Below are positions 1 to 4,507 of a DNA stretch of 6,007 nucleotides, piece after piece. This DNA comes from Parcubacteria group bacterium (GTDB taxonomy: Bacteria; Patescibacteria; Paceibacteria; UBA9973; UBA2103). The first letter of the stretch is position 1, and every line of letters starts with the position of its first letter. A program made the translations under genes and the position numbers. Where the stretch lies: assembly GCA_028286605.1 (NCBI GenBank), contig JAQBRE010000005.1:1-6007 (forward strand), read 5' to 3'. Under the pieces are notes generated by a model. The model had not been told where the DNA came from. It saw nothing but the letters and a program-made list of their open reading frames with translations, and searched no databases.

Positions 1-1211
1 CGAGCCCGTTCTTCCGTGACTGGTACCAGAAGAACTTCAACAAGCTCCTTCTGAAGATCGTGCGTGATATTTCCATCGAATTCCGGAATATCGAGTACAT
101 GATAGTGAAGGACATTGCCCGAAAGCAACCGAAGGAGCAGCGAACACGCCGCGAAACCACGCAGGAGCTTCCTTTGAATGAGTTCTATATAAATAAGAGC
201 GATAATCTGAATCCGCGGTACACGTTCGACACCTTCGTGGTGGGTTCATTCAACCAGGTGGCGAGCATGGCGGCGCGCGCTGCTATCGAGCGCCCGGGAA
301 TTACCTATAATCCGCTCTTTATCTACGGCGACACCGGCCGTGGCAAGACGCATCTTATTCAGGCGATAGGGAATCACTATAAGAAGCTCTATCCGACCCG
401 AAAAGTCTTCTATATGACGAGTGAGAAGTTCGGCGTAGATTTCACCGATTCGCTTCAGCAGGGAACGGCGAACCGTTTCAAGGAAAAATATCGCCAATAC
501 GATCTTCTTATCATGGATGATGTACAGTTCCTTTCTAAAAAGGATAGATTCCAGGAAGAATTGTTCCATCTGTTCAACCATCTGTATGACAACAACAAGC
601 AAATAGTATTTTCGTCAGATCGCGGACCTCAGAATATCCCAGACATTATGGACCGTCTGCGCGGGCGCTTCCTTTCCGGCATGACCGTAGACATCGGCGA
701 GCCGGATCTTGAAGCGCGTATTGCTATCGTACATAAGAAGGCAGCTATGAGCGGCGTGATGCTTTCGCAGGAGGTGGCTGAATATATAGCTACTTCCGTA
801 AGCGGATCAATTCGCGAGCTCGAAGGCGTGATTAATTCAGTCGTATGCCACACACAGTTGAAAGGTACTCCGCCGGACATCGCCGAGGTGCGGCAATCGC
901 TCCGCTCATTCTCTCGTCCTTCTAAAACAGTGTCGGTGAAGCATGTGGTTTCTAAGATTGCGGAATTCTATGGCATCGAGGAAGAGAGTATCTACGAGAA
1001 GACGCGTAGAAGGGAAGTGGTGCGTCCTCGCCAAGTCATCATGTACATCCTGCGAGAAGATTTCAGCGTGTCGTATCCGACTATCGGCAATAAGCTGGGC
1101 GGACGTGACCACACCACAGTGATTCACTCGTGTGAAAAGGTGAAGCGCGAAGTCGCAGAAGATGCAGAACTCGCAAAAGAGATTCAGGATATTCGCACTC
1201 TGCTCGTCTGA
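1..1211 (+). CDS. dnaA: Chromosomal replication initiator protein DnaA (5'-truncated by window edge)
   Basis: DnaA is the AAA+ ATPase that binds DnaA boxes, melts the origin and recruits the replicative helicase. The frame is open from base 3, so the GTG at 60 is internal: the codons before it read as the end of domain I (FFRDWYQKNFNKLLLKI). A short linker follows, then the AAA+ core: Walker A GDTGRGKT (327-350), Walker B LLIMDDVQF (Asp-Asp at 516-521), sensor 1 SSDR (612-623), an arginine-finger-type RLRGRF and sensor 2 SIRELEG. Domain IV carries RPRQ and the DnaA signature GGRDHTTVIHSCEKV (from 1098), the helix-turn-helix that reads DnaA boxes. The C-terminus is intact. About 45-60 N-terminal residues are probably missing, judged from E. 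coli DnaA. It lies directly upstream of the putative origin and dnaN, the classic bacterial order. The family assignment is essentially certain. Confidence 0.97.
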   Translation, partial: SPFFRDWYQKNFNKLLLKIVRDISIEFRNIEYMIVKDIARKQPKEQRTRRETTQELPLNEFYINKSDNLNPRYTFDTFVVGSFNQVASMAARAAIERPGITYNPLFIYGDTGRGKTHLIQAIGNHYKKLYPTRKVFYMTSEKFGVDFTDSLQQGTANRFKEKYRQYDLLIMDDVQFLSKKDRFQEELFHLFNHLYDNNKQIVFSSDRGPQNIPDIMDRLRGRFLSGMTVDIGEPDLEARIAIVHKKAAMSGVMLSQEVAEYIATSVSGSIRELEGVINSVVCHTQLKGTPPDIAEVRQSLRSFSRPSKTVSVKHVVSKIAEFYGIEEESIYEKTRRREVVRPRQVIMYILREDFSVSYPTIGNKLGGRDHTTVIHSCEKVKREVAEDAELAKEIQDIRTLLV

Positions 1212-1212
1212 G

Positions 1213-1221
1213 TGTGAATAA
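1213..1221 (-). promoter_or_regulatory. DnaA box, perfect match
   Basis: The plus strand reads TGTGAATAA, the reverse complement of TTATTCACA, which fits the consensus TTATNCACA exactly. It begins one base after the dnaA stop codon and is the strongest box in the cluster. Confidence 0.8.
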
Positions 1222-1236
1222 CTTCTGGGGAAAAGA

Positions 1237-1245
1237 TGTGGAGAA
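1237..1245 (-). promoter_or_regulatory. DnaA box, one mismatch
   Basis: The plus strand reads TGTGGAGAA, i.e. TTCTCCACA on the minus strand. It differs from TTATCCACA at the third base only and has the same orientation as the perfect box 24 bp to its left. Confidence 0.55.
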
Positions 1246-1271
1246 GCTGGAGATAACACAGGGAAGAAAGG

Positions 1272-1280
1272 TGGGGATAA
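1272..1280 (-). promoter_or_regulatory. DnaA box, one mismatch
   Basis: The plus strand reads TGGGGATAA, i.e. TTATCCCCA on the minus strand, with one mismatch at the seventh base. It is the third left-arm box in minus orientation. Confidence 0.5.
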
Positions 1281-1328
1281 GCGGTTGGTAGGGTGGGGAC
1301 AATTTTGAACCGATTTTCCAAAAGACCC

Positions 1329-1337
1329 TTATACACC
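1329..1337 (+). promoter_or_regulatory. DnaA box, one mismatch
   Basis: TTATACACC differs from TTATNCACA at the last base only. A weaker copy of its core, CTTATACCC, follows 13 bp downstream at 1341. This is the first box of the right arm, in plus orientation. Confidence 0.55.
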
Positions 1338-1423
1338 CTACTTATACCCGGCTACCCACAGCTTCCGAATATGAGGCACACCCTTTCCAGAGCGTATATA
1401 CTAGAGATAATGTCCTTTCCCCA

Positions 1424-1432
1424 GTATCCACA
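1424..1432 (+). promoter_or_regulatory. DnaA box, one mismatch, close to dnaN
   Basis: GTATCCACA differs from TTATCCACA at the first base only. It lies 20 bp before the dnaN start codon, next to the putative dnaN -10 element, so DnaA bound here could also affect dnaN transcription (inference). Confidence 0.55.
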
Positions 1433-1437
1433 CCCCT

Positions 1438-1443
1438 AATAAT
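1438..1443 (+). promoter_or_regulatory. Possible -10 element of dnaN
   Basis: AATAAT matches the sigma-70 -10 consensus TATAAT at five of six bases and ends 8 nt before the dnaN ATG. Transcription would begin within a few bases of the start codon, giving a nearly leaderless mRNA. No convincing -35 box is seen at 16-18 bp upstream. The call rests on position and hexamer match only. Confidence 0.35.
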
Positions 1444-1451
1444 AAGCATTT

Positions 1452-2552
1452 ATGATTATCAATATAGAAAAAAAGGAGTTCTCAGATGCAGTAAGCAGAG
1501 TCGCTCGATTCGCAGAGCGAAGATCTGCTACTCTTCCTGTTCTTGCCGGCATCGCTATCGTCGCGGGGGACGACGGTATCAAGCTGCGCGCCACTAACCT
1601 TGAGACCGGTATCGATTTCAAAGTAGGCGGAACGATAGAGCAGCCGGGAGTGGTCGCGCTACCTGCGACCACTCTTCGCGAGATCACGAACTCTTTTTCA
1701 GGAACAGGCGCTATCAAGCTTGAGCACACCGGCGACACTGTGCTCATCAGCTCCTCTGCGGGCCGTAGCACGCTGAAGACCCTCGCGTACGAGGATTTCC
1801 CTACTCTGCCGTTCCCGGACTCTCCTACGGCAAAATTTACGCTCCCAGGAGCGCACATTCGAACGCTCGTGCTCACGGTTGCCGGTTGCGCATCGCCATC
1901 GACCGTTCGCCCTGAACTCTCCTCAGTGCTTCTTTCGGCGGAAGGCGGCGTGGTGAAGGCAGTTGCGACAGATTCTTTCCGTCTCGCCGAGAAAAAGATG
2001 TCCGTACAAGGCACGGTCGCGCCCTTTTCAATACTTATTCCTGCGAAGAATGCGATCGATATCGTGCAGACGCTTCCGGAAGAAGATGTCGAGGTGCTTA
2101 TCGACGAGCATCAATGCGCATTTTCCTGGCCGGGCGGCATCGTCACCACACGCCTCGTTACCGTTCCGTACCCCGATTACACCCAGATTATTCCTAAGCA
2201 GTTCGTCTCTGAAGCGACGCTCCTGCGAAAGGATTTCGAGGCATCCCTCAAGCGCACCGCTATCTTCTCGGACTCATTCCAGAAATTGCGCATCAGTTTC
2301 GCCACGAGCGATAAGAAAATCCTATTCTCTGCACGTAATAGCGATGTGGGGGAATCTTCAGAATCTATTCCTGCGTCAGTTTCTGGCGAACCTATCGAGC
2401 TTTCCTTCAACCACCGGTACCTTGCCGCACCGCTTTCACTCATCAGTTCTGAAAATCTTTCGCTCTCTGCTGCAGGAATCGGTCGTCCGCTCATAATTAA
2501 AGGCGTTGGCGACAGCACCTTCCTCTACCTCGTGATGCCGATGAACCAGTAA
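1452..2552 (+). CDS. dnaN: DNA polymerase III subunit beta (sliding clamp)
   Basis: The beta clamp is a ring-shaped homodimer that tethers DNA polymerase III and other replication and repair enzymes to DNA. The product has 366 residues, the normal family length, and fits three clamp domains of about 120 residues each. The N-terminus MIINIEKKEFSDAV matches the usual opening strand and helix. A central ATDSFRLAEKK segment (about residues 173-183) corresponds to the conserved ATDGHRLA-type motif, and the C-terminus YLVMPMNQ corresponds to the conserved YxVMPMR/L end that forms part of the partner-binding pocket. The ATG at 1452 is chosen because it gives this standard N-terminus; no Shine-Dalgarno motif precedes it. 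The gene follows the putative origin and ends 39 bp before the stop of a converging gene, with no clear terminator between them. Confidence 0.96.
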   Translation: MIINIEKKEFSDAVSRVARFAERRSATLPVLAGIAIVAGDDGIKLRATNLETGIDFKVGGTIEQPGVVALPATTLREITNSFSGTGAIKLEHTGDTVLISSSAGRSTLKTLAYEDFPTLPFPDSPTAKFTLPGAHIRTLVLTVAGCASPSTVRPELSSVLLSAEGGVVKAVATDSFRLAEKKMSVQGTVAPFSILIPAKNAIDIVQTLPEEDVEVLIDEHQCAFSWPGGIVTTRLVTVPYPDYTQIIPKQFVSEATLLRKDFEASLKRTAIFSDSFQKLRISFATSDKKILFSARNSDVGESSESIPASVSGEPIELSFNHRYLAAPLSLISSENLSLSAAGIGRPLIIKGVGDSTFLYLVMPMNQ

Positions 2553-2591
2553 TTGTTTCAATCTTTTTAGTGCTGGCTGTCTAGGGTGACG

Positions 2592-3062
2592 TTAGAACTT
2601 TTTTGGCCTAAATAGACGTTCCACACCAACGACAAGAATCGCTCCAACCATATAGCCTATTCCAAGCAGGATTGGGAATAGAACTATAGGCACCGGAAAT
2701 TGCCATTTCCATACATGAAGGAAAAGATTTACGAATTCATATAAAGCTGTAATAAATAACGTCGCAACGCAAAAGTGTAGTGGTTGTCGACGAAGAAGCA
2801 GTATTGTCGCTGCAAAAATTCCATATGACAAAACAGCATTAAGTATAAGGAATGACATATCGAATCCAAGAGCATACGTACTAAGTCCAAGGTATTTTCC
2901 TAGCACCAGATCGAAAGATAAACCGAAAGGTATGCCTATGGGAATCCCCTTAGCTAGGACTTGCCATACGTTAGATAGTTTCTTCTCATAGAGAGCGAAT
3001 ACAAAGAATATGAGAAGCTGCACAAACAGCAGTATTCCAAAGTTAATCCATGCTTCCGGCAT
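2592..3062 (-). CDS. Hypothetical five-helix membrane protein
   Basis: I do not recognise this 156-residue protein. It is strongly hydrophobic, with five likely membrane segments at about residues 5-24, 35-57, 64-90, 95-117 and 122-148. A short basic loop (LLLRRQP, 88-94) and a basic tail (RLFRPKKF) are likely cytoplasmic by the positive-inside rule. Polar or aromatic residues inside helices include Glu109 in ALYEFVNLF and Asp51/Asp68. No signal peptide, enzyme motif or metal site is evident. It is the only minus-strand gene here, converging on dnaN and diverging from yebC, and parts are visibly AT-richer than dnaN (some 60-base lines near 30-45% G+C against about 60% in dnaN), which hints at later acquisition. 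TATACT at 3069-3074 (minus strand) lies exactly 6 nt before its ATG. A real gene is likely; its function is unknown. Confidence 0.75.
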   Translation of the reverse strand: MPEAWINFGILLFVQLLIFFVFALYEKKLSNVWQVLAKGIPIGIPFGLSFDLVLGKYLGLSTYALGFDMSFLILNAVLSYGIFAATILLLRRQPLHFCVATLFITALYEFVNLFLHVWKWQFPVPIVLFPILLGIGYMVGAILVVGVERLFRPKKF

Positions 3063-3068
3063 ATTCGA

Positions 3069-3074
3069 AGTATA
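3069..3074 (-). promoter_or_regulatory. Possible -10 element of the membrane-protein gene
   Basis: On the minus strand the hexamer is TATACT (five of six to TATAAT), followed by 6 nt and then the ATG at 3062. Initiation at the usual distance would start at or beside the ATG. The -35 region is not recognisable. It diverges from the yebC promoter within a 70-bp gap. Confidence 0.45.
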
Positions 3075-3096
3075 GCTGGCAGACTAGGGATCGAAC

Positions 3097-3126
3097 TTGG
3101 GCAGAGAATGTTGATTTTGGTATAGT
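3097..3126 (+). promoter_or_regulatory. Probable yebC–ruvC promoter, leaderless type
   Basis: TATAGT at 3121-3126 matches the -10 consensus at five of six bases, and a weak -35 TTGGGC (3097-3102) lies 18 bp upstream. Exactly 6 nt separate the -10 from the yebC ATG at 3133, so the expected transcription start falls on the start codon. No Shine-Dalgarno motif is present, which fits leaderless translation. The -10 is convincing; the -35 is not. Confidence 0.5.
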
Positions 3127-3132
3127 AGATAT

Positions 3133-3690
3133 ATGTCAGGACACAATAAGTGGTCGCAGATAAAGCAGCAGAAGGGCGCGTCGGATGCCGCAAAGAGTCG
3201 TACGTTCTCGCGTTTCAGCCGTTTGATAACGATTGAAGCCAAGAAGGCGAACGGAAATTTGTCTTCTCCAGGGCTTCTTGGTGCTATTACTCGCGCCAAA
3301 GCAGCCAACATGCCGAAGGACAGTATCGATCGCGCTGTTGCTAAGGGGAATTCCAAGGATGCGGGCGAATTGGATTCGGTTGCCTATGAGTTTTACGGAC
3401 CAGGCGGTTCTGCGATAATCGTTTCCGCGCTTACCGATAATAAGAATCGTACGACGCAGGAAGTGAAACATTTACTTACGAAGAACGGGTACGAGCTTGG
3501 CACGCCGGGAAGCGCGTTGTGGGCTTTTACGAAAAAGCCCGATGGTCATTTTGTGCCGAACGAACCGCTTATGGATGTTACGGGTGGCGATGAGGAGAAG
3601 CTAACATTCATACTTGGCTTGCTGGACGAACACGAAGACGTGCAGGAGATAACGACCAACGCACGCGGGTATGAATCAACAGAAGAGTAG
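3133..3690 (+). CDS. yebC: YebC/PmpR family (TACO1-like) protein, short form
   Basis: YebC-family proteins are cytoplasmic. They were described as DNA-binding regulators, and members related to mitochondrial TACO1 are also linked to translation. The N-terminal domain is textbook: MSGHNKWSQIKQQKGASDA (residues 1-19), then AANMPKDSIDRAVAKG, then YEFYGPGGSAIIV with LTDNKNRT and EVKHLLTKNGYELG. The product has 185 residues against roughly 240-250 in common family members. The missing part falls after the WAF segment (about residue 130), where domain 2 normally runs; the last domain appears to resume at LLDEHEDVQEITTNA, resembling the usual DVQNVYTN end. The start at 3133 gives the canonical N-terminus. 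The 3' end overlaps ruvC by 20 bp, indicating co-transcription and probable translational coupling. Confidence 0.93.
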   Translation: MSGHNKWSQIKQQKGASDAAKSRTFSRFSRLITIEAKKANGNLSSPGLLGAITRAKAANMPKDSIDRAVAKGNSKDAGELDSVAYEFYGPGGSAIIVSALTDNKNRTTQEVKHLLTKNGYELGTPGSALWAFTKKPDGHFVPNEPLMDVTGGDEEKLTFILGLLDEHEDVQEITTNARGYESTEE

Positions 3691-4168
3691 ACGTGTTTTG
3701 GGTATCGATCCTGGGTATGACCGCTTAGGCTTGGCTGTTCTTGAAGGCGACGCGAGCAAACCTACCCATATATGGAGCGATTGCGTTATTCCGCCAAAGG
3801 GCGAGAAAGAAGAGCGTTTGGCAGTAGTGTATGCGGCGGTTATCGACGCAATTAAGAAATATGCGCCTGACGCGCTTGCGATTGAAACAATATTTTTCAG
3901 TACGAATCGCAAGACCGCCTTCGGCGTAGCGGAGGCGCGTGGCGGGGTCCTTGGGGCGGCGGGGTCCTTGGGGATTCCGGTACAGGAATACGCCCCGCAG
4001 CAGGTGAAGCTTGCCGTTACCGGCTACGGAGCATCCGATAAGGCGGCAATCGCGCGTATGCTTCCGCATCTTATAACGCTTCCCGTGAAGAAAAGGCTGG
4101 ATGACGAACTGGATGCGATCGCCTTGGCGATTGCGGGGCTTGCAGACCGAAGTTCACATCGAGCATAA
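3671..4168 (+). CDS. ruvC: Crossover junction endodeoxyribonuclease RuvC
   Basis: RuvC is the Holliday-junction resolvase that nicks two opposed strands of a four-way junction during recombination, normally with RuvAB branch migration. The protein has 165 residues (E. coli RuvC 173) with an RNase H fold. All four acidic active-site positions can be placed: Asp13 in GIDPG, Glu72 in AIETIFF, and Asp145 and Asp148 in DDELDAIALAIA. The conserved ARG, PVQEYAPQQVK and VTGYGASDK segments align with the family without gaps. The ATG at 3671 lies inside the yebC 3' end (20-bp overlap), and no good Shine-Dalgarno motif is seen, so translation probably depends on yebC. ruvA and ruvB are not adjacent. The codons for residues 91-101 contain a 17-bp tandem repeat and G4 motif described separately. 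Confidence 0.95.
   Translation: MNQQKSRRVLGIDPGYDRLGLAVLEGDASKPTHIWSDCVIPPKGEKEERLAVVYAAVIDAIKKYAPDALAIETIFFSTNRKTAFGVAEARGGVLGAAGSLGIPVQEYAPQQVKLAVTGYGASDKAAIARMLPHLITLPVKKRLDDELDAIALAIAGLADRSSHRA
3941..3974 (+). repeat. 17-bp tandem repeat with four-run G-quadruplex motif inside ruvC
   Basis: Two adjacent 17-bp units (3941-3957 and 3958-3974) match at 16 of 17 bases. Each carries two GGGG runs, so 3944-3973 reads G4-N5-G4-N4-G4-N5-G4, a regular intramolecular quadruplex motif on the coding strand. Because 17 is not a multiple of three, the two copies are translated in different frames (GGVLG, then AAGSLG), yet the protein still aligns with E. coli RuvC without an indel in this stretch. Confidence 0.85.
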
Positions 4169-4243
4169 TTAATCACGCTATCCCCACCTGTGCGTTCATG
4201 CTCTTGCAAAATTGACAAAGGTTTACGAATATACAGGAACGGT

Positions 4244-4257
4244 CCGGCATATGTCGG
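4244..4257. repeat. Imperfect 14-bp palindrome upstream of the acidic ORF
   Basis: CCGGCATATGTCGG is a two-fold symmetric site with six of seven pairs matching around the central TA step. It lies about 28 bp before the small acidic ORF, in the 117-bp gap after ruvC. It could be an operator, but nothing else supports this. Confidence 0.3.
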
Positions 4258-4285
4258 CACATGATCAAATTTTAATTTAGATACT

Positions 4286-4438
4286 ATGGATGGATTCGAA
4301 GAAGAAGAACTAGAAGCACCCAAGTCCTCTGAAGCTGCACCTGAGGGTACCGAGGATGAAGATGAGCCGTTTGAGGAAGAAGATGAGCTCGACGGATTCA
4401 AGGTAGAGGGTGCAGACGACGAAGACGACGCAGTGTAG
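4286..4438 (+). CDS. Small, extremely acidic protein (50 aa), unknown function
   Basis: A 50-codon ORF from ATG to TAG. The product has 25 Asp/Glu residues, two Lys and no Arg, for a net charge near -23, with no cysteine and hardly any hydrophobic residues, so it is probably disordered and soluble. MDGFEEEELE at the start is loosely echoed by ELDGFKVEG near the end. Evidence that it is real: a clean start after an AT-rich segment that includes TTTAAT (4271-4276), a stop just before a strong hairpin, and a position in an otherwise plus-strand gene series. No Shine-Dalgarno motif is seen. I do not recognise a family. Highly acidic small proteins can act as DNA mimics, as chaperone-like tails of basic partners, or like the acidic tail of the RNA polymerase delta subunit; none of these can be chosen from sequence alone. 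A noncoding purine-rich stretch is the main alternative. Confidence 0.65.
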   Translation: MDGFEEEELEAPKSSEAAPEGTEDEDEPFEEEDELDGFKVEGADDEDDAV

Positions 4439-4444
4439 TCATTT

Positions 4445-4456
4445 GTTTCATGAAAC
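4445..4456. repeat. Perfect 12-bp palindrome
   Basis: GTTTCATGAAAC is fully self-complementary and overlaps the left foot of the large hairpin by three bases. It could be a dimeric regulator site acting on the PBP gene, or simply an extension of the structured terminator region. Confidence 0.35.
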
Positions 4457-4488
4457 GCCTCCGCACGGCTTTGCCGTGCGGAGGCGTT
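4454..4488. terminator. Strong 16-bp GC-rich hairpin, possible transcription terminator
   Basis: The arms 4454-4469 and 4473-4488 are perfectly complementary over 16 bp with a TTT loop. The hairpin begins 15 bp after the stop of the acidic ORF and ends 19 bp before the PBP ATG. It would be very stable as RNA, but neither strand has a real T-tract after it (plus strand continues CGCGTG), so it is not a textbook intrinsic terminator. It may end the upstream transcript, protect its 3' end, or structure a PBP leader. Confidence 0.6.
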
Positions 4489-4495
4489 CGCGTGA

Positions 4496-4501
4496 TACCA
4501 T
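4496..4501 (+). promoter_or_regulatory. Weak -10-like element of the PBP gene
   Basis: TACCAT (four of six to TATAAT) ends 6 nt before the PBP ATG at 4508, the same spacing as in front of yebC and the membrane-protein gene. Its -35 region would fall inside the right arm of the hairpin, and no -35 match is seen, so the call is tentative. Confidence 0.25.
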
Positions 4502-4507
4502 ACTCCC

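Larger units (their letters stand above)
1212..1451. other. oriC: Putative chromosomal replication origin (oriC) between dnaA and dnaN
   Basis: This 240-bp noncoding gap holds one perfect and four single-mismatch matches to the DnaA box TTATNCACA. The three left-hand boxes point to the minus strand (1213, 1237, 1272) and the two right-hand ones to the plus strand (1329, 1424), so they face outward around an AT-rich centre at 1302-1318. Base composition mirrors this: by hand count, 1212-1300 has about 38 G and 7 C on the plus strand, and 1319-1440 about 15 G and 42 C. Weaker two-mismatch boxes lie at 1294, 1342 and 1352. AT-rich candidates for duplex unwinding are the centre and 1395-1410. The dnaA–dnaN gap is a well-established origin location in bacteria; that this one is used is an inference from box density and position. 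Confidence 0.8.

Noticed and set aside
1436..2014. 192-codon minus-strand open frame inside dnaN
   Set aside because: It lies fully opposite a clear dnaN and has no recognisable protein features; high G+C favours such shadow frames.
1963..2496. 177-codon plus-strand open frame inside dnaN in another frame
   Set aside because: The product is Arg/Ser-rich with no domain pattern, and dnaN is intact in its own frame.
3075..3150. Complete tRNA gene on the minus strand
   Set aside because: No 5' acceptor strand matching TCTGCCA, no D-arm and no proper anticodon stem-loop can be formed; at most a 3' fragment.
4204..4235. TTGACA (4213-4218) and TTGCAA (4204-4209) as -35 boxes for the acidic ORF
   Set aside because: No acceptable -10 hexamer lies 16-18 bp downstream of either.
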